From Thalassia testudinum (Eukaryota > Streptophyta > Magnoliopsida > Alismatales > Hydrocharitaceae), in assembly GCA_037157565.1 (NCBI GenBank), contig JAZHRO010000012.1, positions 2,072,501 through 2,136,500 of the forward strand: a DNA stretch of 64,000 nucleotides. Direction: 5' to 3'. Of the stretch, positions 24,954-35,633 are shown piece after piece; the first letter of the stretch is position 1, and each line of letters opens with the position of its first letter. The notes beneath the pieces were generated by a model. The model saw nothing but the letters and a program-made list of their open reading frames with translations. It was not told the origin of the DNA and did not search any database. Position numbers and translations under genes: made by a program.

Positions 24954-27755
24954 GAATCCCGTCTGATTGCTGTTCTCCAACAACATCGCAGAGCCATTGG
25001 TTGGACTCTCGATGACTTGACTGGAATAAGTCCCTCTTATTGCACACATCATATTTATTCAGAAGAGGGCGCACGACCTTCTCGTGAGATGCAGAGACAT
25101 TTAAACCCCAATCTGCAGGAGGTCATGAAAAAGGAGATCATCAAGTGGTTAGATGTAGGGATCATCTACCCGATCTCCGACAGTCGTTGGGTGAGCCTGA
25201 TTCAGGTTGTGCCTAAAAAGGCAGGGCTCACCACCATTACGACTGAAACTAGAGAAGTCATACCTACCCGATTAGCCAACTCGTGGAGAGTCTGCATAGA
25301 TTACCGACGACTCAATTCCTCCACGAAGAAGGATCATTTCCCACTACCTTTCATTGATCAGATTCTCGAGAAATTAGCGGGAAATCGATTCTTCTGCTTT
25401 CTTGACGGGTACTCTGGTTATAACTAAGTTGCTATTCATCCTGAGGATCAAGAGAAGACCACGTTCACCTGCCCCTTCGGAACATATGCATTCCGAAGGA
25501 TGCCTTTCGGTCTCTACAATGCAGCTGCGACTTTTCAGCGGTGCATGCTTGCCATATTCTCTGATATGGTAGGTGATTATCTGGAAGTCTTCATGGATGA
25601 CTTCTCAGTTTTCGGGGCATCATTTGATGATTGCCTCCAGCACTTGGTTCATATACTCAGGCGTTGCATCGATGTTAATTTGGTTCTTTCCTGGGAAAAG
25701 AGCCATTTTATGGTGTCTGAGGGGATCGTCCTAGGACATCTGATTTCTGAGAAAGGCATCCAAGTGGATCGAGCCAAGGTTGATCTAATTTCTCGTCTTC
25801 CTATGCCCAGCTCGATCAGGGACATCCGTTATTTTCTGGGGCACGTCGATTTTTATCGTCGTTTCATTCCTGATTTTTCAAAAATCGCGTGCCCCCTGAC
25901 GGCTCTTCTCTCTAAGGATGTACCCTTTGAAATCTCCAAGGAATGCACTCAAGCCTTTGAGAACCTCCATGACCAAGTCACCCAGGCCCCAATCCTACAA
26001 TCCCCTGATTGGTCTCAACCCTTTGAGATCATGTGCGATGCATCTGATTTCGCTGTAGGAGCGGTTCTGGGGCAGAAAGTTGATGGGAAACCCGTGGTCA
26101 TCTACCACACTAGCAAGACACTTGACGAGGGTCAACGTAATTATACAGTTACGGAGAAAGAGCTGCTAGCCATAGTATTTGCCCTTGAAAATTTTCGATC
26201 TTATCTCCTGGGTTCCCACATCATTATCTACTCAGATCACACGGCTGTGAGGCATCTCCTTGCCAAGAAGGATGCGAAGCCCCGACTAATTCGATGGATC
26301 ATGCTGTTGCAAGAATTCGACCTCGAGATTCGCGACAAGGCGGGAAGACAAAATGTGGTAGCTGACCATTTGTCTCGCCTTCCTTCTGAGATCATCAACC
26401 CTTCCGGACCCATCACGGAGCATTTCCCTGATGAGCACCTGCTAACTATTGGTACTAGACTTCCATGGTTTGCTAATATAGTAAACTACTTGGCATCTCA
26501 TCAGATCCTGTCTGATTGGCCAAAGGCCAAGAAAGACAAATTGTGCTCTGATGCCAAGTACTACATTTGGGAAGATATGTACCTCTTCCGCATAGGTGCT
26601 GACCAGATCATCTGGAGATGTGTCCCGGAGGGTGAAATTAATGATATTCTCTCCTTCTGCCATGACCAGGCATGCGGTGGCCATTTCTCTGGGCACAAAA
26701 TCGCATCGAAAATCCTCCAGTGTGGCTTTTATTGGCCCACTCTGTTCAAGGACGCATACAATCACTGTAAGGTATGCATTCGTTGCCAAACTTTTGGCAA
26801 CATGAGCCATCGTGACATGATGCCTTTGCAACCGATTCTCGTATGCAAATTCTTTGATGTTTGTGGGATTGATTTTATGGGCCCCTTTCCTACTTCAGAT
26901 GGTTTCCAATACATTCTGCTGGCTGTGGACTACGTGTCCAAATGGATCGAAGCCATATCAACCCGAACCTGTGATCATAAAATCATTCTCAAATTCATTC
27001 ATCACAATATCTTCTCACGATTCGGGATTCCTCGTGCAATCATTTCTGATGGGGGGACCCATTTCATGAATGCTCAGTTCAAGTCACTGATGACCAAATA
27101 CGGGGTGTCTCACCGAATCTCCACTCCTTATCACCCCCAGACTAATGGTCTAGCTAAGCTATCAAATCGGGAGATCAAGAAAATCCTGCAAGTCACTGTT
27201 CGACCTGACAGGAAGGACTGGTCGTCCCGACTTTTGGAAGCCTTGTGGGCCTATAGGACCACCCACAAAACCCAATTAGGCAAGTCTCCCTTTAGACTGG
27301 TGTACAGGAAGGTGTGTCACCTTCCCATCGAACTGGAGCACAAAGCCTATTGGGCAGTACAGAGCTGTAATCTAGATCTTTCTAAGGCTGGAACCCACAG
27401 AAAGCTTCAAATCAGCAAGATCGATGAATTACGCCTTGATGCGTACGAGAACTTGCGAATTTACAAGGAGCGGGTTAAAGCCTTCCATGACAAGCACATC
27501 TCTAGAAAGATCTTTCATCCTGGTCAGAAGGTCCTACTCTTCGATGCCTGACTCAAACTTTTCCCTGGGAAGTTGCGATCCAAGTGGGTAGGACCATACT
27601 TGGTCCGACAGGTTTTTGGAAATGGAGCCGTCGAAATCAGTCCACTCAACCATGATTCCGAACCTTTCATCGTGAACGGTTAGAGACTCAAACCGTTCAT
27701 TGATGTAACCTCTACTGATTTGGTTGAATCATCATCTATCCTCCATTTTCCCTGA
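24954..27755 (+). pseudogene. B pol: RT, RNase H and integrase with in-frame stops
   Basis: One reading frame with stops at 25425 (TAA), 27549 (TGA) and 27681 (TAG). The natural end is TGA at 27753. RT: WRVCIDYRRLN near 25290, RMPFGLYNA at 25497 and the FMDDFSVFG active site near 25600. RNase H: MCDASDFAVGAVLG (26030), EKELLAIVFALE, IIYSDHTAVRHL and VVADHLSRLP (26360). Integrase: HHCC finger at about 26660-26800, GIDFMGPFP (26868), ISDGGTHF (27040), then TNGLAKLSNREIK (27145). In the last block the catalytic Glu expected after GQA is Lys. The first two stops and 27681 fit C-to-T changes in Gln codons, and 27549 a change in an Arg codon. Confidence 0.88.
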
Positions 27756-29322
27756 GCATATTGCGCCCAACCGATGGCGTAAAACTCAGCGCTCAACGGG
27801 AGGTAGCCCGTCATTCTCTTTGAAAACTTGAAACCTTTTCTAACACCTTTGTGCACTTAAGGTTTACCCTTTAGGACAGCCGACTCCACCTCAGGTGCTT
27901 GCATCTGAGATTAGAAATCGTCCGCAACAGTCACCCCAACCCATTCATTCATCAAAACATCTGTCCTAATGTATGAACTAAGTTGAATAAAAACCCCCTA
28001 AGTTACAATGAGGACATTGCAAATCTTAAGCATGGGGGGGTATGAAGTGCAAATCTTGTAAGAAAAGGTTTTAAACAAAAAAAATTCACATATACCAAAA
28101 ACACCATAAAAATTAAAAAATTTTTTGGAAAAAGAATAATAAAATGAGAGGAGGAAAGAAATTTTGTGGACTCTAGAAAGGAGGAAGGGAAAAAAGGAGC
28201 ACAAAATGAAATAAAAGTGATAGTCGTTAGTAAGAAATTAAGGAATTAACCTAAGTTCTAGACCTCATTCAGGAAAAGAAATGGAAAGTGCACAGTGAGA
28301 TTAGTAAGAACACGAACTTTAAGCATTCTTGGATAGACTCTTAGTACCCATTAAGATCTAGACATTCCTCAAGAGGTTGAGGAAAATGAAAAGCTTAAGT
28401 ATTAGGTCCAAGACTTAGGGAGTATTTATCCTCGTTAACTAACTTTTGGTTTACGGGACTCAGTAACCTAAGCACCCTAACTTCACACACAGCCTGGTTC
28501 AGTAAGCATAAAAATCAAAATTACACAGAAGCATTGCAAAAATTCTAAAAAATAACACCTAGAGTAGGAATGGCCGATCAACACAAGTTGATTTGGACGA
28601 GTTCCCAGCGCGGAGAGGTGGGAAAGTCCCCTCAAAGATGCGTAACAAAATATCATCTCCTCGGTGCTTATCTCTTAGGATATTTACATATCCTACTGGG
28701 GGCATGTAAGCACTCTACTAGTTCAGATTCCATGGATGGCATTATCCCGAAATGTCAATTGCCAGGGTCTGAATTCGGCCACGGAACACCATGGATGGGA
28801 TTATCTCGAAATCTCAACAGCCAGGGTTCTGGGGGTTACCATGGGTGGTGCTATCTCGAAGCATCGACTGTCAGGAACCCTTGAGGATTGATGATGGGGA
28901 CAAGGAATCTGATACAAACCATGTTGAAAAGCCAATCCTAAGCTAGAATTAAAAAGAAAAAGAGAGAGAAAACTCTCCAAACATATAAATCTTCTACCTC
29001 TCTTTCTTACAAAATGCACTGCGAACTAAGCCAGGGCTAAAATTACCTCAAGCACGGGTACTTTAACCACAAAGTCCAATAAGCCTTAGGTTAGTTCTTG
29101 TAGGCCTTAAAAACCTTTGTTAAGGACTGAGGCTGAGGCTAGACAGATCTGGATCTTGGTTGGTACTAGAGTACCTTTTAGGCCTATGGTTGGCATTCTG
29201 ACCTAATCTAGGTTTCAAAAGAAAAAGCACTTATCTAAAATCATTAGAACTCCATGGTCTAGAACAAGGGTTGAAACCTTAAAATTTTGCTAAGGGACTA
29301 GCAAAAGCTAGGCATAGGGGTA
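27756..29322 (+). other. B 3' untranslated region with polypurine tract
   Basis: Non-coding. An A-rich stretch lies at 28075-28160 and the triple repeat at 28730-28874. Just before the 3' LTR, GGCATAGGGGTA (29311-29322) is the likely polypurine tract, with the same core as in A1. Confidence 0.7.
28730..28874 (+). repeat. Triple repeat in the B 3' UTR
   Basis: Copies start at 28730, 28789 and 28839 (spacing 59 and 50), each beginning with CCATGG and containing TTATC(T/C)CGAA or CTATCTCGAA. It is homologous to the arrays of A1 and A2. Confidence 0.8.
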
Positions 29323-32246
29323 TGATAAGAACCTCATCATAAACCCTAACTAGCACAATCTAATCCAAATATGTGTGAAAAAGCTCCTACAAAAACCAAA
29401 GAGAGGCTTAACTCAGAGAATTCTGAGTTAAAGAATAAAACAAATCATAAGGGGTAAAGCTGTAATTTCACCAATGCAGCATGCAAACAGGGTAATTAAG
29501 GGTCCAAACACAGGTCAAACAAGCTTAACAATGAGGGAAGTAGGTTGATCTGATCTGAAAAGGGTTATAGCAACTTCTAGGAATTAAATGACATTCTATA
29601 ACCCTAAAAATAAATCCACTTCAATTCACGAGGTTTGAGGTAGGATAAAAATCAACTAAACCCTCTAAAAATCATAGAAAAATATTTCCTAGGGTTTACA
29701 ACCTTCAATTTGGCCTTTGAAACCTATTTTGACCTAAAATGAGAACCATGCCTAATTAATGACATAATTTGGGTTTTTGCGCAAATTGGCCGATCAAACA
29801 TGGTCCAACCTAGAATTAAAATTCACCATTAAAATCCTTAGGTTCAAATTAGTCTGGTATAAAAACTTGAGCCTAAGAAAAGACCTCCTTGACCGACTTT
29901 ACAATTTGGTCCTCTTTATTTACTTTTTGACCCTTATCTTTTGAAACCCTTGCATTTAGGCTCCTAACTTCTCTTCGTTCTTTGCAGAATGGTCCTCCCT
30001 GCCACTTCTGCACAGCGCCATGCCTCCGGCGACCTTACGCGGAGGATGGCGCCGTGTAGGGCAGGGCTGCCGTCCTCTAGAACAGAAGGGGGGTTCCCTA
30101 CGACGTCCTCTGTCGTAGGGATCCACCCACGACCTCTGCCATCACCCATGCCTTTCGTTCGAACGCATGAAAGGCATGGGTATCCTTTCCGACCATCCTC
30201 CGGCGAGGCTGGCACGACGCCACCTCGGTCCTCTCTCCGCGCCAAGACCTTTATAAGGAGCGGCAGCCCTTGCCGACTCCTTCAAGCTTCCTTTGGCGGA
30301 GAAATACCCCATCTTTCATCCCTCCCTCCTCCGGTCAGAGTGCCCGAAGCCTCCGACGATCTCCTCCTCGTCGCTCTGCTGCCTTACCTGCAGCAGGGTT
30401 TACTCTACCCTGTCGTCTGCGCTAGGCTGTACCCGCTGGCGCCCTCCAACTGCTTCCTCGTCGCCAATACCCTCCTCCAGGGCGTCTTCGTCTTCAGCTC
30501 CGGCAGGCACGAGCCGGACACTCCTCCCTCCCCCTTCGTCGAAGAAATAGGTAAATAGTTTTTGCTCTCTCTCCCTTGTATTTTCCCTCTTCCAATTTGC
30601 CATTTCGACCACCCAACTGCCACTGCCCAACTCCATCTTCCCCACAACCGATCACCCTCTCCGGCGAGTCCATCCCACGTCCATAGACCTCTTCACCCCT
30701 CACCGACCAGCCCAGAGGCTCCCCCACACTCCACTCAACCGATCCCCCCTCTCCATCCACTACCAAGCACCGCCCAACCACCCCCCGAACAAACCCATCT
30801 TTCCGCCCACAGTCTGACCTAGGTCGGCCTCCACACGCACTCTCGCGCCTCGCCGACCACCACACAGGCTTCGCCACACTCCGGCGAAGCTTTCCACGTT
30901 TTCTGACTTGGCCGAGAGGCCGTCACTGTGTTTTCAGGTTCGCACCCTCTCGCCGCCATTGTCAACCTGCTGCAGCAGCTTCACCCGCAGCTTCAGGCAT
31001 TCTCCAGCCCAAGCGCGAGTCCCAGGCTGTGCGGACAGTCTCTGCGAAGGTGTCCAGGCCTGCAGCTGGGTCGCAAGCCTTACAAGCTGCTCCAATTAGC
31101 TGCGGATTCCTCACCTGCAGGCGCAAAATCAGGAGGTGGGACTTTAGTCCCACCTCGTGAGTGTGCGGCCGCGCACCCACACTTATATTGAAAAAGTGTA
31201 TCGGGCTTACTGCCTTTGATACACATGGGTCAGGTCCCTCTCACCCGCACGCAGCGCGCCACGCGCTCGCTCGCCCTCACCCGCGCTCACGCCTCACGGG
31301 TCTGGGCCGGATCCGACTACCCGACCACGCACTCCTCGCCCACCACCACACGTCGGTGGGCCTGGTCCCGAGCGCGCTACCCGAACCCGAATACCCGACT
31401 CTGGGAGAGCAGTCCTAAAAGAGATTTTGAGAAAGAGAGAGACGTGGGGAAGGGGTAGGGGTAGGTTTTGCTCTGACCTCTGTGTGTGCGTGCAGGAAGA
31501 AAAGAAGAGAAGAAGAAGTCGCACTGGGCAGCTGAAGAAAGGAGGAAGGCACTGTAACAAAGGCACAGATAAGTCATCTGAGCACTGCATCAGACGTCGA
31601 AATCACCACAGTCGCAGAAGAAGAAGGCAAGAAGAAAAGAAGAAAGAAGAAGAAGAGAAGAAGAAGAAAAGGAAAAGAAAAGAAGCCAAAGCAGAGAAGA
31701 AGAAGAAAAGAGAAAGAAAGAGGATGCAGCCGCAAGCAAGGAAAAAGAAGAAAGAAAGGAGACAAGGCAGGCTGCGAAAGACAAGAACAGAAGAAGAAGG
31801 CAGGAAGAAAAGAAGAAGAGAAAGAAGAAGAAAGATACAACCACAAGGAAGGAAAAGAAGAAAAGAGAAGAAGCAAGCAGAGCAGCTAAGAAGAAAAGAA
31901 GACTCTGCAGCTAAAGAAGAAAGAAGAAAGAAAGAAGAAGAAGAGGAAGAAGAGAACCGGCCAAGGAAGAAAAGAATAAGAAAAGAGAGAAAAAGAAGAG
32001 AGAAGAAGAAGAAGCCAACAAAACTCTCTCTCTCCCTCTCCCTCTCCCTCTCATTTTTGTAACATAATTGAGAACTTATTTATGCTTCTAGAAACATAGT
32101 TGCTCCCTGAGTTCGACCTCGGGAAAACCTTGTTTCGAGTAAAAAAAAATCTTGTAGTAATCTGGTAGCTGTTTTGTCACATACTATAATGACTGATTGT
32201 AAACCATAAATATAAAGACGAAACTAGCAGCGAACCAGTGTTACTA
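29323..32246 (+). repeat. B 3' LTR
   Basis: 2,924 bp and nearly identical to 18195-21121. It ends GTTACTA at 32246 and is followed by the ACAAA duplication. Confidence 0.93.
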
Positions 32247-32251
32247 ACAAA

Positions 32252-32971
32252 CAAGTAGAGGATAAATAACCCACAAAAGAAAACCTAGATCTAAAGAAAA
32301 GAGGGAACAGACTCCCAAGACTCATAACTATAGAAACGAAAAACCAACTTATTGCTTCATATTGTCAAGATCCCACAAAAGAGTCACTATATGATGTACC
32401 GATCATGTAGCTGTAGCAACTGAAATTGGAGTCTAGAATGTTTGTCTTCTCTTCTGGAATCTCTGATTCTGTGGAATCCATTTTCCTATCATGTTCCTTT
32501 TGCTCTTGCTCTTGTAGATCGAATCCAAGATTCACTTCACTTGGTTGTTGTTTTTCTTCTTACCCAACACAGGCTTAAAACAAAATCGGGGAACAAACCC
32601 CTAAAAATATACCCCAAAACAAGGGTCTCAAACCAAATGTAAGTGTAAGAAAATAAAGAAAAGTAAAGTTCTAAAACCTAAACTCTTTCTACTGACAAAT
32701 CGACGGAGATGAAGATGATCACTCCATATGTCCTCCTCCTAGTTGGTGACAACAAAGTTCACCAATGTTCAAGCTCTTCCTCATAGATGCAAAACTCAAT
32801 CCCTCCTCCAAGTGGTGGAAACAAGGTCCACCACGGCGTTTCTAAGGTCGATGCGATAATTCGTGTGTAATATGCGTACCTCACACCAAATCAGATAAAA
32901 TAGGTTAAATATGCCTCAATTAAAATCAATATGAACAAATGAATAATTGCAAATTAATTAAGCCTGTTGCT
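32252..32971 (-). other. A2 leader, outer part
   Basis: Non-coding sequence between the A2 PBS and the B insertion point. No gene is seen. Confidence 0.7.
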
Positions 32972-32989
32972 TCCCCGGCAACGATGCCA
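32972..32989 (-). other. A2 primer-binding site
   Basis: The minus strand reads TGGCATCGTTGCCGGGGA, with two mismatches to the B site. Two bases separate it from the LTR. Confidence 0.8.
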
Positions 32990-32991
32990 TT

Positions 32992-34947
32992 TGACGAGTC
33001 GATTTTCGCTTTCGAAAATGATTAAGAAAATTTATCGTTGTATTTCTAAGTGGTGGAAAAATGACTAATCAAAATAATTAAAATTAAAATTAAACCACTC
33101 ACAAGAGAGCAGGTCCTGCCGACAGGAAGGCAATGGCCAATTTAAACTCGCAATTAGGTAGAAATCAAGTTTGCTGAAAAATTCGTCAAATCAAACAATG
33201 CCTATGTAGCTCTGAATGTAAACCTTAAATTTATGGAGAAGTTAAGGGTTGTTGACGTAATTTTCACGTAAGAAAATTATCCATGTGCAAGGGTATGCCA
33301 TGTACTTTTCACTTGCATGCATACTAAAATGTAATTCAAAATTAAATGTAATGCATGTAGAGATGAATCAATAAGACTTAACAATTCTCTAGAAGAATAA
33401 GCATAAAGTCACAATTTCACCATAATAAAATAACAATAAACCAAACATCTTTTTTTTGGCAATGGCATGAAATGTAAATACTAATTCAACCAAAAATAGA
33501 GGTTTCTACCTCTCTCCTCCTCGCGCACAGGAGAGAGGTTTGTTGGAGGAGCCCTTCTGGGATTAGGTTGGCCGGAGCGAGGGCTTCGTGGTAGTGGCGG
33601 CGGCAGGTTGCGAGGTGGTCGGAGCGGGTCGGACGGAGATCCAGCCAAGGGTGGTTTCCGGCGGTGGCTGTAGCTGCTGAGGACGGTGGTGTGGCGTTGC
33701 TCGCGTAGGCATGCACAGGCGCACGCGGTCACGCACAAGCGTGCATGGGTGCGCTCGGTCACGCACAGGTGCGCGCGCGTGGAGCGAAGCTGCTGGAGGC
33801 GTTCAGGCCGTACGGCAAGGATGCTGCTTGTGTGCGGCCGCACGGGTGTGCGCAGTCACGCATACGCGTGCGGGGTGTGGCACAGGCACTGGAGGTGCTC
33901 TGCGCATGCGGGCGAGGGCAGGAGCGTCTGGATGACGTGCGGTCGCTGTTGCTGCAAGCGTCAATGACTTGCTGAAGGGAGTGCAGGCAGAGGTGCAGCG
34001 CGCTCTACGCGCGTGGCTGGAAGGCATGTGGGCTAAGCTACGAGCGTGTGGTGCATGCTGCAGGAGGTGCGTGGCATGCACGGGGTGGTCGTGGAGGGCT
34101 GCTGCGAGTGTTCTGGAGGCGTAACAAGGGGCGCGCACGGTCCTGCTGCTGCGGGAATGGCGTGGCTTTTGGGTTTGTTTTAGTGGAGTGGAGGAAAAAC
34201 AGAGGATGGAAAAGAAGATGAAGGTGGAGCTGTAGGAGTTTCATACGTCTGGGAGCATTCCCAGACGTCTTAAATGGCGCAGGGATGAGGAACTGGAGGT
34301 GGTTGCTAGTGATGGTTGATGGCGGTGGTTGCGTGGCCTTCAGGCACACACTCGCGGTGAGTTGCACAGGTCACTGATGGCACGGCGGTCTGTCACCCCG
34401 CCTGCCCGCGGTGGAGTGGTCTTGTGCTCGCGGTGGGAGGCCGATGGTGTGGAATGAAGAAGCTCTAGGCTCTGCGCAGTGGTAGGTCGGAATGGTGGTG
34501 GCCCCTGTGCTAAGGACGTAGGAACCCTTCTTTTATGCTGCAAGAGTGCAGGCGTAGGTAGGCATTGGTTGAAGAAGAAGCGACGCAGATCGTGGGAATA
34601 GAGATCCACGATTGTTGCTTGTGCATTTAGCTCGCGCACTCTCCTGCATGTAGCCGTTGGAGAAGAAACAAATAAAATAAAGAAAAGAAATAAGGGGTTA
34701 GTTATGTGCAAACCCTTAAAAGAAATGTGAAATAAAATAATGCATGTAATGCAACCAAAAAGATTAACTATTCTAATGCATGCTATTCTAAATGAATTCT
34801 AAGTTTGAATGCAATGCATGAAATATGTAAATAAATGAATACCTAGACTAATCTATTTACATCTTATTGTATGCAATTTATATGCCAATATTAATCTAAT
34901 TCCTAGGTATTTAAATAACTAATTAGCCCACAAATATGGGCTCATCA
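32992..34947 (-). repeat. A2 5' LTR
   Basis: 1,956 bp, matching 6500-8469. It ends on the plus strand with CTCATCA, then ATGCC. The paired palindrome is at 34242-34271. Confidence 0.9.
34242..34271. promoter_or_regulatory. 20-bp-spaced AGACGTCT dyad in the A2 5' LTR
   Basis: Palindromes start at 34242 (CATACGTCTG) and 34262 (CAGACGTCTT), homologous to 7761-7790. Confidence 0.65.
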
Positions 34948-35633
34948 ATGCCATCTCCAACAACTCCATCTCCAGTGCACCGCCTTCCCACCCTCCATGC
35001 GTGGCCAGCGCCTTTCACCTCTTGCACGTAGCCGGCAGCACACCTCCACACGCACCCCTCCGCGTGTGCCTCTCCCCTCATGCAACCCGCAGCAAGCAAC
35101 AGGAAGATGCTCCACCAGCATCAAGCCCTCCATTCAGCTGGCTCCATCCACCATCTGTCGTGACGCAACCACCGCTGGATGTGCGCCAACCCCGCCTAGC
35201 TCCGGTGAGCTTCATGCCTCCAACCGCTACCTCCTCCGTGCATGGAGAAGCTCAAAGCAAAATCCCCTGTTTTTGCACAGTAACTTCTCAATTACTTATT
35301 ACATCTTGTGCCATTGTGGAAAAAATGGTTTAGGTTATTATTAATGTTGGCCATTTTATAAAGCGAGCCCTCCTCTTTGCTTTAATTACTTTGTAGCATA
35401 TGTGAACCTTATAAGCCTCATTTGAGAGTGCTTTTGATATCAATTCTTTGTGATTTCAATTGTGAACTTTTGTGAAAGACTTTCGTGAGTTTTAATAAGC
35501 TATTGCCTCCCTGTGGACATGATCCGCTCTTTTGAGTGGTTAATTTTTATTATTTTGATTAGCAATTTTCCACTACTTGCATACTACAACACAACATTTT
35601 ATGTGCGAAACGAAAGCGAAAATTGACTTTTCG
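34948..35633 (+). repeat. A1 3' LTR, right part
   Basis: It continues the LTR cut at 6499, starting with the second ATGCC copy. It is homologous to about 250-930. It ends TTTTCG at 35633, where the 5' LTR has TTTTCA. Confidence 0.82.

Larger units (their letters stand above)
18195..32246 (+). mobile_element. B: Athila-like Ty3/Gypsy retrotransposon with 2.9-kb LTRs
   Basis: LTRs at 18195-21121 and 29323-32246 (2,927 and 2,924 bp) begin TGATAA and end GTTACTA. The 5-bp duplication ACAAA flanks both sides (18190-18194, 32247-32251). Internal order is PBS, leader, gag, protease, RT, RNase H, integrase, 3' UTR. The LTR copies differ only slightly, so B is younger than its host element A2. Stops and one frameshift break gag-pol, and the integrase has lost its catalytic Glu. 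Confidence 0.93.
6500..34947 (-). mobile_element. A2: Athila-like Ty3/Gypsy retrotransposon, itself nested
   Basis: The LTRs at 6500-8469 and 32992-34947 bound the element, and the 5-bp duplication ATGCC flanks it (6495-6499, 34948-34952). On the minus strand the order is 5' LTR, PBS (32989-32972), leader, gag, protease, RT, RNase H, integrase, 3' UTR, polypurine tract, 3' LTR. Athila affinity rests on the tRNA-Asp-type PBS, the gag style and the FMDD reverse transcriptase box. It inserted into the LTR of its own relative A1. Element B sits in its leader and solo LTR C1 in its integrase. Without B the element would be about 14.4 kb. Reading frames are broken many times. Confidence 0.9.
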
